Below, one piece after another: positions 8,060 to 17,767 of a stretch of 64,000 nt of DNA. Every line of letters starts with the position of its first letter. Positions within the stretch are counted from its first letter, which is position 1. A model generated the notes under the pieces. The model made no database searches, was not told the DNA's origin, and worked only from the letters and a program-made list of their open reading frames with translations. The position numbers and the translations under genes were made by a program. The stretch is taken from positions 310,001 to 374,000 of the forward strand of contig NZ_JAGISH010000002.1 of NCBI RefSeq assembly GCF_017813235.1, given 5' to 3'. Origin of the DNA: Sagittula salina (GTDB taxonomy: Bacteria > Pseudomonadota > Alphaproteobacteria > Rhodobacterales > Rhodobacteraceae).

Positions 8060-8425
8060 GTGGAAGACATGCTGCGGGAATACCTGCCTATCCTGGTCTT
8101 TCTGGCGATCGCCGTCGTCATTGGCCTTGTTTTCATCTTCGCCGCGATCCTGATCGCCGTGCGCAATCCGGATCCGGAGAAGGTTTCGGCCTATGAGTGC
8201 GGGTTCAACGCCTTCGATGACGCGCGGATGAAATTCGACGTGCGATTCTACCTCGTCTCGATCCTCTTCATCATCTTCGACCTGGAAATCGCCATGCTGT
8301 TTCCCTGGGCCGTCGCGTTCCGTGATCTTAGCGACGTCGCCTTCTGGGGGATGATGGTGTTCCTCGGTGTGCTGACGGCGGGCTTTGCCTACGAGTGGAA
8401 GAAGGGAGCCCTGGAATGGGAGTGA
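8060..8425 (+). CDS. nuoA: NADH-quinone oxidoreductase subunit A
   Basis: The 121-residue inner-membrane subunit sits next to the quinone site of complex I. It has three hydrophobic helices, the [21 protein letters not shown] loop typical of NuoA (conserved Cys near the quinone channel), and the [11 protein letters not shown] helix with its conserved Glu. I chose GTG 8060 ([12 protein letters not shown]) because GAGGAG lies about 7 bases upstream and length and N-terminus match the family; an ATG three codons later is the alternative. It opens the nuo operon, and its last 10 bases overlap the nuoB start. Confidence 0.93.
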   Translation: MEDMLREYLPILVFLAIAVVIGLVFIFAAILIAVRNPDPEKVSAYECGFNAFDDARMKFDVRFYLVSILFIIFDLEIAMLFPWAVAFRDLSDVAFWGMMVFLGVLTAGFAYEWKKGALEWE

Positions 8426-9033
8426 CCGGAGACAAACCGATGGTGACGGAAGTTCGCGGCGAAGGATACCAGACGCCCCGCGTCAAGAGCGGGCCTTCGG
8501 CGCTGGCGCCCTATGGTCAAAACACCGCTGGCGGCGACCGCGAGCACGCAACGCAGCTTCTGAACGCGGAACTGGCGGACAAGGGCTTCCTGCTGACCTC
8601 CACCGAGGACATCATCAACTGGGCGCGCACCGGATCGCTGCACTGGATGACCTTCGGGCTGGCCTGCTGCGCGGTGGAGATGATGCATACCTCCATGCCG
8701 CGCTACGACGTGGAACGGTTTGGCATCGCCCCCCGGGCTTCCCCTCGGCAGTCCGACCTGATGATCGTCGCGGGTACGCTGACCAACAAGATGGCCCCGG
8801 CTCTGCGCAAGGTCTACGACCAGATGCCGGAGCCGCGCTACGTGATCTCCATGGGATCCTGCGCAAACGGCGGCGGCTACTACCATTACTCCTACTCGGT
8901 GGTACGCGGCTGCGACCGCATCGTGCCCGTCGATGTCTACGTGCCCGGCTGCCCGCCTACGGCCGAGGCGCTGCTTTACGGCCTGCTGGCGCTGCAGAAG
9001 AAGATGCGGCGCACCGGCACGCTGGCGCGCTGA
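8416..9033 (+). CDS. nuoB: NADH-quinone oxidoreductase subunit B
   Basis: This is the 205-residue subunit of the peripheral arm that carries [4Fe-4S] cluster N2, the immediate electron donor to quinone. The cluster cysteines are visible in [25 protein letters not shown] and [13 protein letters not shown] prefer the ATG at 8416, inside nuoA, with GAAGGGA upstream; an ATG at 8440 is possible. The N-terminal ~35 residues vary, and the conserved part begins around [21 protein letters not shown]. Confidence 0.94.
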   Translation: MGVTGDKPMVTEVRGEGYQTPRVKSGPSALAPYGQNTAGGDREHATQLLNAELADKGFLLTSTEDIINWARTGSLHWMTFGLACCAVEMMHTSMPRYDVERFGIAPRASPRQSDLMIVAGTLTNKMAPALRKVYDQMPEPRYVISMGSCANGGGYYHYSYSVVRGCDRIVPVDVYVPGCPPTAEALLYGLLALQKKMRRTGTLAR

Positions 9034-9045
9034 GGAGGGACGGAA

Positions 9046-9237
9046 ATGGCAGAACTGTACCCTGGTGACGTGGTCGAGCTTGCCTCCGGCGGTGCCCGGA
9101 TGACGGTGGAGACGGTCGGCCAGAGCGACCAGAACCCCGCTCTGATCGCGGCGCAATGCGTCTGGTTCGAGGAAGCCGCGGGTGAAGTGCGCCGCGCGGT
9201 GATCGCCGCCGACGCCCTGAGAAAGGTTGAAGCATGA
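9046..9237 (+). CDS. YodC/DUF2158-like small protein
   Basis: The 63-residue protein begins [22 protein letters not shown] and has a central CVWFE segment, the pattern of the YodC (DUF2158) family of small beta-rich proteins of unknown function. It has a good ribosome site (GAGGAGGGA). It lies 12 bases after nuoB, and its stop overlaps the nuoC ATG (ATGA), so it is co-transcribed and probably co-translated with complex I subunits. There is no cofactor motif. Whether it assists complex I or is just carried in the operon cannot be told from sequence. Confidence 0.72.
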   Translation: MAELYPGDVVELASGGARMTVETVGQSDQNPALIAAQCVWFEEAAGEVRRAVIAADALRKVEA

Positions 9238-9833
9238 TCGACGCGCTGAACGAACTGGGCGGCCATATCGCGCTGAAGCGGCCCGACTGCGTGCTGGCCC
9301 ACGACGTGACCCACGGCGAGTTGAACATCGACGTGGCGCCCGCCAATATCCGCGGGCTGGTGGATTTCCTGAAGACCGACCAGACCTGCCGCTTCTCCTC
9401 GCTGGTGGACATCACCGCCGTCGACTACCCGGAGCGGGCAAAACGGTTTGACGTGGTCTACCACTTCCTGTCGATGTACCAGAACCACCGCATCCGCCTG
9501 CGGGTCTCGATCCGCGAGGACGAGATGGTGCCCTCGATCACCGCCGTGCATCCCAGCGCGAACTGGTTCGAGCGCGAGGTCTTCGACATGTTCGGCATCC
9601 TGTTCTCGGGCCACCCGGACCTGCGCCGGATCCTGACGGACTACGGCTTCCGAGGCTACCCGCTGCGCAAGGACTTCCCCACGACGGGCTACACCGAGGT
9701 GCGGTACGACGAGGAGCAGAAGCGGGTCGTCTACGAACCGGTGAGCCTGGTGCAGGAATACCGCCAGTTCGACTTCATGTCGCCCTGGGAAGGTGCGCAA
9801 TACGTGCTGCCCGGCGACGAGAAGCAGGGCTGA
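9234..9833 (+). CDS. nuoC: NADH-quinone oxidoreductase subunit C
   Basis: The 199-residue 30-kDa-type subunit of the peripheral arm contacts NuoD. It shows the family core: [10 protein letters not shown] near residue 60, [11 protein letters not shown], and the signature [44 protein letters not shown] at about residues 104-147. NuoC and NuoD are separate genes here, unlike the CD fusion of enterobacteria, with one accessory gene between them. The start overlaps the previous stop by four bases. Confidence 0.94.
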   Translation: MIDALNELGGHIALKRPDCVLAHDVTHGELNIDVAPANIRGLVDFLKTDQTCRFSSLVDITAVDYPERAKRFDVVYHFLSMYQNHRIRLRVSIREDEMVPSITAVHPSANWFEREVFDMFGILFSGHPDLRRILTDYGFRGYPLRKDFPTTGYTEVRYDEEQKRVVYEPVSLVQEYRQFDFMSPWEGAQYVLPGDEKQG

Positions 9834-9931
9834 TGCGGCTGGCGCGCCCCTTCGATGGCGCGCCGCCGCGAGCGCGAGAGACGACAGCCGGGCCGCAGCG
9901 CCCGGCACAAGGACGAAAGGTACGAGGCGAC

Positions 9932-10417
9932 GTGAGCTTCGACACGGATTTTGAGGCGCTGGAGCGCGAGGGCTGGGAGCCCGAGAAGGCCATCGCCACG
10001 CTGGAAAGCGGCGATGAGTGGGTGGCATGGGCCAACGACCTGCTGCCCGAGATGATCGACCTCTCGGATGCGCTGGTCTGTACCGGTTTCTTTGCCGAGG
10101 ATGGCACTGCGCGTGGGCTGATCTGGGACTTGCTTGATCAGGTCGTGGCGCGTGGCGACGACGATTTCACGTCGCGGGCCTTCGCCTTTGTGCTGAACTG
10201 CGCCGAGAGCGGGGAATACGCGCTGGAGATGCCCGCGCTGATCGCCTTCCTGTGCAAGGTGGCGCAGCCGGGCACCGGGGCGATGGATCTGGACGAACTG
10301 GCAGCGCGGCTGCCCGATGCGATGGTCGAGGCGCGGGCGAACCTGTTCGCGCAGCACTACGGTCACGACGGACTGGCGATCCTGCGCGACGCCAAGTCTG
10401 GCAGAAGGAGGCACTGA
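9932..10417 (+). CDS. Hypothetical acidic protein between nuoC and nuoD
   Basis: With a start at GTG 9932 (preceded by ACGAGGCGAC) this is a 161-residue acidic, helical-looking protein beginning [20 protein letters not shown]. The frame is open back to an ATG at 9833 that overlaps the nuoC stop, but those extra 33 residues look like untranslated Arg/Pro-rich sequence. The stop is two bases before nuoD, and the nuoD ribosome site lies within its end. There is no membrane segment or known motif. It is one of the accessory genes of Rhodobacterales nuo operons; function unknown. Confidence 0.7.
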   Translation: MSFDTDFEALEREGWEPEKAIATLESGDEWVAWANDLLPEMIDLSDALVCTGFFAEDGTARGLIWDLLDQVVARGDDDFTSRAFAFVLNCAESGEYALEMPALIAFLCKVAQPGTGAMDLDELAARLPDAMVEARANLFAQHYGHDGLAILRDAKSGRRRH

Positions 10418-10419
10418 CG

Positions 10420-11640
10420 ATGGACGGCTCCAAGGGTTTTGACGACGCGCTGACGGGCGAACAGAAGATCCGCAACTTCAACATCAACTTCGGCCCGCAG
10501 CACCCGGCGGCGCACGGGGTGCTGCGCCTCGTGCTGGAGCTGGACGGCGAGATCGTCGAACGCTGCGACCCGCACATCGGCCTGCTGCACCGCGGCACCG
10601 AGAAGCTGATGGAATCGCGGACGTATCTTCAGAATCTGCCGTACTTCGACCGTCTCGACTACGTGGCGCCTATGAACCAGGAACACGCCTGGTGCCTCGC
10701 CATCGAAAAGCTGACCGGAGTCGAGGTGCCGCGCCGCGCCTCGCTGATCCGTGTACTCTATTCGGAAATCGGCCGGGTACTGAACCACCTGCTGAACGTG
10801 ACCACGCAGGCCATGGACGTGGGCGCGCTGACGCCGCCGCTCTGGGGGTTCGAGGAGCGCGAGAAGCTCATGGTCTTTTACGAGCGTGCCTGCGGGGCGC
10901 GCCTGCACGCGGCCTATTTCCGCCCCGGTGGTGTCCATCAGGACCTGCCTCCGGCGCTGATCGACGATATCGAGACATGGGCCCATGAATTCCCCCGTAT
11001 GCTCGATGACATCGACGGGCTTCTGACGGAAAACCGGATATTCAAGCAGCGTAACGCCGATATCGGCGTCGTGACGGAGCAGGACATTCAGGACTGGGGA
11101 TTCTCCGGCGTCATGGTACGCGGCTCCGGACTCGCTTGGGACCTGCGCCGCGCGCAGCCTTACGAATGCTACGACGAGTTCGACTTCAAGATTCCGGTGG
11201 GCAAGAACGGCGACTGCTATGACCGCTACCTCTGCCGAATGGCGGAGATGCGCGAATCTACGAGCATCATCCTGCAGGCCATCGAGAAACTGCGCGCCCC
11301 TGAGGGGCAGGGCGACGTGCTGGCGCGTGGAAAGATCACCCCGCCGACGCGCCGCGATATGAAAACTTCGATGGAGAGCCTGATCCACCACTTCAAGCTT
11401 TACACCGAGGGGTTCCACGTCCCGGAGGGCGAGGTCTACGCCGCCGTAGAGGCCCCGAAGGGTGAATTCGGCGTCTACCTCGTGGCCGACGGGACGAACA
11501 AGCCTTACCGGGCAAAGCTGCGCGCACCGGGTTTCCTGCACCTGCAGGCGATGGACCATGTGGCATCCGGTCACCAGCTGGCGGACGTCGCGGCGATCAT
11601 TGGTACCATGGATGTGGTTTTCGGGGAAATCGATCGCTGA
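10420..11640 (+). CDS. nuoD: NADH-quinone oxidoreductase subunit D
   Basis: This 406-residue subunit helps form the quinone-binding pocket with NuoB. It begins shortly before [20 protein letters not shown], the family signature, followed by [14 protein letters not shown] and [16 protein letters not shown]. It ends with the conserved [20 protein letters not shown]. The ATG at 10420 has a strong AAGGAGG at 10405-10411. It is a homologue of the large subunit of [NiFe] hydrogenases but without the nickel cysteines, as expected. Confidence 0.95.
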   Translation: MDGSKGFDDALTGEQKIRNFNINFGPQHPAAHGVLRLVLELDGEIVERCDPHIGLLHRGTEKLMESRTYLQNLPYFDRLDYVAPMNQEHAWCLAIEKLTGVEVPRRASLIRVLYSEIGRVLNHLLNVTTQAMDVGALTPPLWGFEEREKLMVFYERACGARLHAAYFRPGGVHQDLPPALIDDIETWAHEFPRMLDDIDGLLTENRIFKQRNADIGVVTEQDIQDWGFSGVMVRGSGLAWDLRRAQPYECYDEFDFKIPVGKNGDCYDRYLCRMAEMRESTSIILQAIEKLRAPEGQGDVLARGKITPPTRRDMKTSMESLIHHFKLYTEGFHVPEGEVYAAVEAPKGEFGVYLVADGTNKPYRAKLRAPGFLHLQAMDHVASGHQLADVAAIIGTMDVVFGEIDR

Positions 11641-11739
11641 GGCGGATCTGAGCAGGCAGGCCCGCGCGGCCCGATCCGGGCGCCATGCGGTGACGCTGTC
11701 CGAGGGTCGAGACGCGGCCCGTTTCGAAGGAAGACGACG

Positions 11740-12072
11740 ATGAAGACACTGTTTCTGACGCTGCCGGTTCTAGCGGTCGCGGGCTGCGTGGAGCTGGGCA
11801 TGACACCAAAAGACACTACGCCGGAAATGCTTGCCACCTGGGACGCGGCCGTGGCTTCGGTCGGATGCTCTCTGGTCACGGAAGCGGATTACCTGCCGGT
11901 GGAACTGCAGACCGGCCTGCCACGCGAAAAGATCATCGAGATCGCCCAGTACAAGGTGGCCCGCAAGGAGGCTGTGTCCTTGCCAAGCGGCGGTGTCCGT
12001 TCGGTGGTGGGCGTCTGCACGCCTCCCGCTGAACCCGAGGGCGCCCCGGTGGCTGCCACGGTCGCGGGCTGA
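11740..12072 (+). CDS. Predicted lipoprotein between nuoD and nuoE
   Basis: This 110-residue precursor has a short signal peptide, MKTLFLTLPVLAVAGC, with a lipobox (AVAGC) and predicted lipidation at Cys16. The mature part is mixed charged with ASVGCSLVTEADYLPVELQTG and a Pro/Ala-rich end. A ribosome site (GAAGGAAG) precedes the ATG. It is the first of three lipoprotein genes in the operon, and none of the three resembles the others strongly by eye. Its position on the periplasmic side is predicted from the signal; a link to complex I is inferred only from location. Confidence 0.7.
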   Translation: MKTLFLTLPVLAVAGCVELGMTPKDTTPEMLATWDAAVASVGCSLVTEADYLPVELQTGLPREKIIEIAQYKVARKEAVSLPSGGVRSVVGVCTPPAEPEGAPVAATVAG

Positions 12073-12121
12073 GGATTTACGCGCGCGGCCATCGCGCCGC
12101 GCCAGTTGAGGGACGACGAAC

Positions 12122-12850
12122 ATGCTGCGCAGGTTGCACCACGAACAGCCCGAGAGCTTTGCCTTCACCGAAGGCAACCTCGCCTGGGCGAAGGAGCAGA
12201 TCACCAAGTATCCCGCGGGCCGCCAGGCTTCGGCGATCATCCCGCTGTTGTGGCGGGCGCAGGAACAGGAAGGCTGGCTGACGCGCCCGGCGATCGAACA
12301 CATCGCTGACATGCTGGGCATGGCCTACATCCGCGCGCTGGAAGTTGCGACCTTCTATTTCATGTTCCAGCTGCAGCCGGTGGGCTCGGTCGCGCATGTG
12401 CAGATCTGCGGCACGACGTCCTGCATGATCTGCGGCGCGGAGGACCTGATCGCGGTCTGCCGCGAGAAGATTGCCGACAAGCCGCACATCCTGTCGGCGG
12501 ACGGTAAGTTCTCCTGGGAGGAGGTCGAGTGCCTCGGGTCCTGCACGAATGCTCCGATGGCGCAGATCGGCAAGGATTACTACGAGGATCTGACGGTCGA
12601 ATCTCTGGGTGATCTGCTGGATCGTCTGGCGAGGGGCGAGGTGCCGCAGGTCGGCCCGCAAAACGGCCGCATGGGGTCGGAACCGAAGGGCGGCGCGACC
12701 ACGCTGACCGAGTTCGTGAATGCTTCGATCAAGATGAACGCCAGCGCGCAACTGGCGCATGATATCGGCGACACAGTCAAGCGCATCGACGGTACCGAAG
12801 TGGCGCTGCGCGCGCCCTGGAACGACCAGTCCGGCACTCGCGGGGCCTGA
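12122..12850 (+). CDS. nuoE: NADH-quinone oxidoreductase subunit E
   Basis: This 242-residue subunit of the NADH dehydrogenase module binds [2Fe-2S] cluster N1a. The four ligands are visible as CGTTSC and CLGSC (CxxxxC ... CxxxC) at about residues 97-102 and 138-142. The N-terminal helical region ([27 protein letters not shown]) matches the family. A C-terminal extension of ~70 residues after the thioredoxin-like fold is typical of alphaproteobacteria. A further helix-hairpin-helix tail that I recall as fused to NuoE in some relatives is instead in the next gene here. Confidence 0.94.
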   Translation: MLRRLHHEQPESFAFTEGNLAWAKEQITKYPAGRQASAIIPLLWRAQEQEGWLTRPAIEHIADMLGMAYIRALEVATFYFMFQLQPVGSVAHVQICGTTSCMICGAEDLIAVCREKIADKPHILSADGKFSWEEVECLGSCTNAPMAQIGKDYYEDLTVESLGDLLDRLARGEVPQVGPQNGRMGSEPKGGATTLTEFVNASIKMNASAQLAHDIGDTVKRIDGTEVALRAPWNDQSGTRGA

Positions 12851-12899
12851 GGGCGCCACGCTCCGCTCCGGCGGATCGACATTTACGTACCCTTTTCGG

Positions 12900-12931
12900 G
12901 CGCCCGTCGCGATTGCGGCGGGCGTCGTTCT
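12900..12931 (+). terminator. Possible attenuator hairpin after nuoE
   Basis: A 10-bp stem, CGCCCGTCGC / GCGGCGGGCG with loop GATT and one G-U pair, occupies 12901-12924 and is followed by TTCTTT. It could reduce read-through between nuoE and the accessory genes before nuoF. Confidence 0.35.
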
Positions 12932-13042
12932 TTCGTCGGTGCCCGCGACTCCGCAATTGCCTCTCGGCCTGACTCCGGCAACAGTATGAGGAAACAGAAA
13001 GGCTTGCCTTACGGCAGGCACCAAGACGGGAGAAGGGTCGAC

Positions 13043-14173
13043 ATGCGGATTGATGGCAACTGTGCGGTGAAGTGCTGGGGGATGGCTGCGGTGGCGGCCC
13101 TGCTGGTTTTCCTTCTGGTTTTGGAACAAGGGTTCGGCGCCGCATTGGTATTGGCGGTGTTGGCGCTGGTGCTTCTGGGGTTGCTGTTCAACTGGCTGTT
13201 CTGCGGCCCGCTGCCGGTATCGCGCGGCATGACGCCGCCGGTCACTGATTCTGACAGGGGCGATCACACGCCTGCGGTGACCAACTCTGCCGTGCCCGCT
13301 ATGGATGCCAGTGTCAGCGCGCGGGCAGCAGGCGCAGGGACCAGCGCCGCCGCCGGTGCAGCAGCAGCGGGTGCCACGGTTGCCGCGGCAGAGGCCGAGA
13401 CCGCCCCGGAGGAACCGGAGGCGGCCCGGCCCGGACCTGTCGCCACCGAAACCGCTCCCGATCAGGCGGAGGCCGATGTCTCCAAGGCAGATTCTGCGAT
13501 GGTCGGGGCAGGCACCGTCTCGGGCACTCCGGCCCCGGAGGAGACCGGAAGCGAGACCAGTACGCCCACCGGAGCGACTACTGCACCGGTCCTGAAGCCG
13601 TCGACTCCCCTGGCGGGACAGGCGGAACTGGCGGACCGCAAGGGGTCGTGGCGCTACAGCAAGGACGGTCCGGGGGCAGGGGCGGCGGCATCTACCGCAG
13701 AGATCGGAGATGACGTCCCAACTCCGGCCCCAACTCCGGCCCCAACTCCGGCCCCAACTCTGGCCCCGACCGCAGCCCCCGCGGAATCCGCAGCGGTGGC
13801 GACGACGGCGGGTGACCCTGTGCCTGCGGACCTCGGTCCGGCAGACTACGACGGCAACGGCGTGATGGAAGGCACTGGCGAGGGCGAACAGCCGCCGCTG
13901 CTGGATGGTCCGCGCAATGGCCAGGCGGATAACCTTAAGGAGATCAAGGGTATCGGCCCAAAGCTGGAGAAGGTGTGCCATTCTCTGGGCGTCTACCATT
14001 TCGACCAGATCGCGGCCTGGACCGATCAGGAAGTGGCTTGGGCCAATGCAAACATGACCGGGTTTCGCGGTCGAGTGACCCGCGACAACTGGGTGGAACA
14101 GGCCAAGGTTCTCGCTGCCGGGGGCGAGACGGACTTTTCCAAGCGCGTGGACAAAGGCGGCGTCTACGAGTGA
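13043..14173 (+). CDS. Membrane-anchored protein with C-terminal helix-hairpin-helix domain
   Basis: The protein has 376 residues in three parts. Residues ~8-55 form two adjacent hydrophobic helices. Residues ~60-295 are Ala/Pro/Thr/Glu-rich and probably disordered, with a TPAP repeat encoded by four 12-bp units at 13721-13768. Residues ~298-376 form a compact domain, NLKEIKGIGPKLEKVCHSLG, then YHFDQIAAWTDQEVAWANAN and RDNWVEQAKVLA. That domain resembles the helix-hairpin-helix tail I recall on NuoE in other alphaproteobacteria. The ATG at 13043 has AGAAGGG upstream. It may tether or assemble the NADH module, which is an inference. Confidence 0.75.
   Translation: MRIDGNCAVKCWGMAAVAALLVFLLVLEQGFGAALVLAVLALVLLGLLFNWLFCGPLPVSRGMTPPVTDSDRGDHTPAVTNSAVPAMDASVSARAAGAGTSAAAGAAAAGATVAAAEAETAPEEPEAARPGPVATETAPDQAEADVSKADSAMVGAGTVSGTPAPEETGSETSTPTGATTAPVLKPSTPLAGQAELADRKGSWRYSKDGPGAGAAASTAEIGDDVPTPAPTPAPTPAPTLAPTAAPAESAAVATTAGDPVPADLGPADYDGNGVMEGTGEGEQPPLLDGPRNGQADNLKEIKGIGPKLEKVCHSLGVYHFDQIAAWTDQEVAWANANMTGFRGRVTRDNWVEQAKVLAAGGETDFSKRVDKGGVYE
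13721..13768 (+). repeat. Four 12-bp tandem units coding TPAP repeats
   Basis: The unit ACTCCGGCCCCA occurs three times exactly and once with two changes, in frame, inside the disordered linker of the helix-hairpin-helix protein. It is likely to vary in copy number between strains. Confidence 0.85.
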
Positions 14174-14341
14174 AATCCCGTGCAGCGGGGCGTGCAATAG
14201 CGCCCCGCGACACCCCTGCGGCTTGCACATGGCCTCTGGTTGTGTCAGGCGTGGGATAGCACTGTTGGGGAGGAACGGCGCTTTTCAGGCACGCGTGGAG
14301 GCGACTGCCCGCCGCGCGTCTATTGAGCGAGGACGTAACCC

Positions 14342-14992
14342 ATGGCGAACCCCATGAAAGCATTCACCCCCGATTATTCGCCCGTCGTGAAGATGATGGC
14401 GATGCAGACCCGGTTCGCGATCGCGACGAGCCAAAGCATGATGAGACTGGCCATGTTGCCTTGGGCAGGGATGCCGGTGGCAAAGCTGAAGCTACCCGGC
14501 ATGACGGTGGGCTTCGGTTCGATCTGCAACCCGGCGGGTAGCAAGACAGCGCCGCGTGCACCTGAGACACAAGCACCCAACACAGAAGTGCCGGAGACAC
14601 AAGCGCCGGAGACACAGGCTCCAGAGTCAAGCGCCACCGTGCTACAGGCCGCCGCGCCGAAAGCCGATGTTCCGGAAGCCGCGGCAGCGTCGCTGGTTCC
14701 ATCAGCGGAATCGCCGGTGGCGAAGGTCGCTGTCGAGGCCGCCAAAGCCGGGACCGAAGAGCCCCAACTCGCGGCCATGAAGCCGACACCCGCCGCTGCC
14801 ACCGCAAGCCCCGCCCCGCAGCCGGAATCCCCGAAAACGGAGCAGGAGCCCGCTGCACCCTCGGTGCAAGCATCCGAGGCACCGGCGGTGGCGACGAAAC
14901 CGGCGCGCAAACCTGCCAGCCGCAGGGCAGCAAAGCCGCGCACGGGACGTCCGTCGACGAAGGCCCCCGCCACGCCGAAAACCCCAGGCTGA
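14342..14992 (+). CDS. Ala/Pro-rich hypothetical protein before nuoF
   Basis: The protein has 216 residues. The first ~60 are ordered-looking with Met-rich amphipathic stretches (FTPDYSPVVKMMAMQTRFAI). The rest is low-complexity Ala, Pro, Glu and Lys with PETQAP repeats near residues 75-95 and a strongly basic Lys/Arg/Pro C-terminus (KPARKPASRRAAKPRTGRPS) reminiscent of nucleic-acid- or polymer-binding tails. A phasin-like or histone-tail-like role is possible but not demonstrated. The start at 14342 has GAGGACG upstream. It is an accessory gene of the nuo operon with no recognised family. Confidence 0.6.
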   Translation: MANPMKAFTPDYSPVVKMMAMQTRFAIATSQSMMRLAMLPWAGMPVAKLKLPGMTVGFGSICNPAGSKTAPRAPETQAPNTEVPETQAPETQAPESSATVLQAAAPKADVPEAAAASLVPSAESPVAKVAVEAAKAGTEEPQLAAMKPTPAAATASPAPQPESPKTEQEPAAPSVQASEAPAVATKPARKPASRRAAKPRTGRPSTKAPATPKTPG

Positions 14993-15012
14993 CGACGGGC
15001 TGAACACAGAAA

Positions 15013-15231
15013 ATGGCGAACAAGAACGACCTGAACAGGCACGGGCGCAAGATTGCGTTGATGATTGCCGGGGTAGGTCTGTACTGGATCACCATCACCG
15101 CCCTTGGCCAAGCGCTGGACTGGAGCCAGCGCCTGCGCGCATTGTTCGACCTTGTCGCATTGGCGGGGTTTATCTGGGCGGTCTGGATGATATACGGGCT
15201 CTGGCGCGCGCGCCAGGATGATGAAGGATAA
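15013..15231 (+). CDS. DUF5337-like small membrane protein
   Basis: The 72-residue protein has two hydrophobic helices (about residues 14-32 and 43-62) separated by a short loop, with a charged N-terminus (MANKNDLNRHGRK) and C-terminus (RARQDDEG). It matches my memory of the DUF5337 family, which is restricted to Rhodobacterales and found in nuo operons; I could not check this by search. It ends three bases before the nuoF start, so it is translated next to NuoF, although it should reside in the inner membrane. Confidence 0.65.
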   Translation: MANKNDLNRHGRKIALMIAGVGLYWITITALGQALDWSQRLRALFDLVALAGFIWAVWMIYGLWRARQDDEG

Positions 15232-15234
15232 GAG

Positions 15235-16533
15235 ATGCTTCAGGACCAGGACCGGATCTTCACCAATATCTACGGCATGCATGACCGCACCCTTGAGGGA
15301 GCGAAGAAGCGTGGCCATTGGGACGGCACCAAGGACATCATGGCCAAGGGCCGGGACTGGATTGTCGACGAAATGAAGGCCTCTGGCCTGCGCGGTCGCG
15401 GGGGTGCTGGTTTCCCGACTGGGTTGAAGTGGTCCTTCATGCCGAAAGAATCGGACGGGCGTCCGGCCTATCTGGTGGTGAACGCTGACGAATCGGAGCC
15501 GGGTACCTGCAAGGACCGGGAAATCATGCGCCACGATCCGCACACGCTGATCGAGGGTTGCCTAATCGCCTCCTTCGCGATGCAGGCCCATGCGTGCTAC
15601 ATCTACATCCGGGGCGAATACATCCGGGAGCGCGAGGCGCTGCAGGCGGCCATCGACGAGGCCTACGATGCGGGCCTTTTGGGAAAGAACGCGGCAGGCA
15701 GCGGCTGGGACTTCGAACTGTTCGTGCATCACGGCGCCGGCGCCTATATCTGCGGCGAGGAAACCGCCCTGCTGGAAAGCCTCGAAGGTAGGAAGGGCAT
15801 GCCCAGGATGAAGCCGCCGTTCCCGGCGGGCGCGGGTCTGTATGGTTGCCCGACCACCGTGAACAACGTCGAATCCATCGCCGTGGTTCCGACCATCCTG
15901 CGCCGTGGCGCGACTTGGTTCGCGGGCTTCGGGCGCGAGAACAACGCGGGCACCAAGCTGTTCGCAGTCTCCGGCCACGTCAACACACCCTGCGTCGTCG
16001 AAGAGGCGATGTCGATCACCTTCGAGGAGTTGATCGACAAGCATTGCGGCGGCATCCGCGGCGGCTGGGATAATCTGAAGGCGGTCATACCGGGCGGGTC
16101 CTCCGTTCCCTGCGTGCGCGGGGAAAAGATGAAGGACGCCATCATGGACTTCGATTACCTGCGCGGTGAGCTGGGTTCCGGCCTCGGCACGGCGGCGGTG
16201 ATCGTGATGGACAACTCCACCGATATCATCAAGGCGATCTGGCGCCTGTCGAAATTCTACAAGCACGAAAGCTGCGGCCAGTGCACGCCCTGCCGCGAAG
16301 GTACGGGATGGATGATGCGCGTCATGGACCGTCTGGTGCGCGGCGAGGCGGACCCGGAAGAGATCGACATGCTTTGGGATGTGACCAAGCAGGTCGAGGG
16401 CCACACCATTTGTGCGCTCGGCGATGCGGCAGCCTGGCCGATTCAGGGCCTGATCCGCAACTTCCGTGATGAAATCGAGGACCGCATTCGTATTCAGAAG
16501 AATGGCCGTGCGGGGCTTGTCGCGGCGGAGTGA
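15235..16533 (+). CDS. nuoF: NADH-quinone oxidoreductase subunit F
   Basis: This 432-residue flavoprotein oxidises NADH, using FMN and [4Fe-4S] cluster N3. Visible features are the NADH-binding glycine loop [11 protein letters not shown] near residue 53, the FMN region [35 protein letters not shown], and the N3 ligands [12 protein letters not shown] plus [12 protein letters not shown]. Length and start match the family. The start follows the preceding small membrane protein gene by three bases. Confidence 0.95.
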   Translation: MLQDQDRIFTNIYGMHDRTLEGAKKRGHWDGTKDIMAKGRDWIVDEMKASGLRGRGGAGFPTGLKWSFMPKESDGRPAYLVVNADESEPGTCKDREIMRHDPHTLIEGCLIASFAMQAHACYIYIRGEYIREREALQAAIDEAYDAGLLGKNAAGSGWDFELFVHHGAGAYICGEETALLESLEGRKGMPRMKPPFPAGAGLYGCPTTVNNVESIAVVPTILRRGATWFAGFGRENNAGTKLFAVSGHVNTPCVVEEAMSITFEELIDKHCGGIRGGWDNLKAVIPGGSSVPCVRGEKMKDAIMDFDYLRGELGSGLGTAAVIVMDNSTDIIKAIWRLSKFYKHESCGQCTPCREGTGWMMRVMDRLVRGEADPEEIDMLWDVTKQVEGHTICALGDAAAWPIQGLIRNFRDEIEDRIRIQKNGRAGLVAAE

Positions 16534-16561
16534 CCGTCTGACCGTCTGACACGGGAAACAT

Positions 16562-16590
16562 CGAAAGGGCGTCCGCAGCGGCGCCTTTTG
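16562..16590 (+). terminator. Possible internal terminator after nuoF
   Basis: An imperfect inverted repeat, AAAGGGCG near 16564 and GCGCCTTTT near 16581, follows the nuoF stop by about 30 bases and ends in a T-run. It may partially end transcription before the downstream half of the nuo operon. Confidence 0.35.
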
Positions 16591-16792
16591 CGTATCGGGT
16601 TCGGGCTGTTTTCGGCTTCGGTATTCCGGGTCCCTCGCGGGCGCGGTAAAACGAAACGCGGGGCCGCTGACTGAGGTGGGGCCGGGGCGGCGGGTCCCGG
16701 CGCATCGCGGCCGGCGATGCTTGACCTGCGCGGCACGGAGGGCGAAGGTGGCGCCGCCTCCCGAGAGGCGAGCAAGGAACAAGGGCAGTCAC

Positions 16793-17242
16793 ATGAAGAA
16801 TACCGCCGGTCTTTTCCGCAAGTCCAACGAGGCAGACGGCGCGCGGCGTGATGGGGGCGTGCGGGCCCGGGCGATGCCGCGTCTCACGACGGCGGACTTC
16901 GCAAAGATGGGGCTCCTGCTGGTTTTGGTCGCGATGCTCGCGGGCTGCGGTCTGGGCAAGGGCGTCCGGCGCGAACAGGCGCAGACTTTCGATGGGCAGA
17001 CCTTCCGTGGCACGGCGAAACCCGTGGGTGACGATCGCACGCAATTCGTGGCCTCCGTCAGCCAGCCGGGAAAGTCGATCGACGGCGCCATCAAGGCTGC
17101 TGCCTATCAGGGTACAAAGTATTGCATCCGGACCTATGGTACCTCGGACATCGACTGGTCCGTAGGTCCCGACACGCCGAAGGATCAGCTGACGATCACA
17201 TCGGACGCGTTGATGCTGACCGGTCAGTGCCGCGATCGGTAA
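16793..17242 (+). CDS. Predicted lipoprotein between nuoF and nuoG
   Basis: The 149-residue frame starts at ATG 16793, or at ATG 16874 (MPRLTTADFAKMGLLLVLVA), which would give a normal signal peptide. The hydrophobic stretch LLLVLVAMLAGC ends in a lipobox with Cys52 of the long form. The mature domain (GQTFRGTAKPVGDDRTQFVASV, then ...GAIKAAAYQGTKYCIRTYG...) looks like a small periplasmic beta-protein. The shorter start is biologically more convincing, but the longer one is given to keep the whole frame. It is the second lipoprotein of the nuo operon; function unknown. Confidence 0.65.
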   Translation: MKNTAGLFRKSNEADGARRDGGVRARAMPRLTTADFAKMGLLLVLVAMLAGCGLGKGVRREQAQTFDGQTFRGTAKPVGDDRTQFVASVSQPGKSIDGAIKAAAYQGTKYCIRTYGTSDIDWSVGPDTPKDQLTITSDALMLTGQCRDR

Positions 17243-17374
17243 GTGACCGCCGACGGGTGAGGAGCGCGTGACCGGATTCCCGCCGGAAATGCCGGATATT
17301 ACGGGCGGTTATTGCATAACGGGGGGTACAGTCCCACCTGTGGATCAGCAAACGTTCCACGAAGGAGGCCCCCC

Positions 17375-17767
17375 ATGCGCCTGATTCCCCCGCTCCTGCT
17401 CTGCGCTCTGATGGCGACGCCCGTTCTGGCAAAGCCGCCGCTGCGTGAGGTCAAGGAAATCGATGATCAGCTGATGCTGATTCTGGTGGCCAACGAGATT
17501 CAGGAAAAATGCGACGAAATCGGCGGTCGCATGATAAAGGGTTTTGCGCATCTCGAACGGCTGAAATCCAAGGCCGCCGGCATGGGCTATTCGCGTGACG
17601 AGATCGACGACTACGTGACCTCGAAGGCCGAGAAGAAGCGTATGCGCAACAAGGCCGAGGCATGGCTGGCAAGCCAAGGCGTGAAGGCTGCTGACAAGGC
17701 ACAGCTTTGTGCATTCGGTCACCAGCAGATTGCCGAAGGAAGCTACGTCGGTTCGCTTCTGCGGTAG
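17375..17767 (+). CDS. Secreted DUF5333-like protein
   Basis: The 130-residue precursor has a cleavable signal peptide (MRLIPPLLLCALMATPVLA, cleavage near residue 19-20) and a helical mature domain with two cysteines (EKCDEIGGRM and KAQLCAFGHQQI) that could pair in the periplasm. It resembles DUF5333, a Rhodobacterales-restricted family that I recall beside nuo genes; this is not verified by search. The ATG at 17375 has an excellent GAAGGAGG upstream, which decides the start over an upstream ATG at 17312. Confidence 0.68.
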   Translation: MRLIPPLLLCALMATPVLAKPPLREVKEIDDQLMLILVANEIQEKCDEIGGRMIKGFAHLERLKSKAAGMGYSRDEIDDYVTSKAEKKRMRNKAEAWLASQGVKAADKAQLCAFGHQQIAEGSYVGSLLR

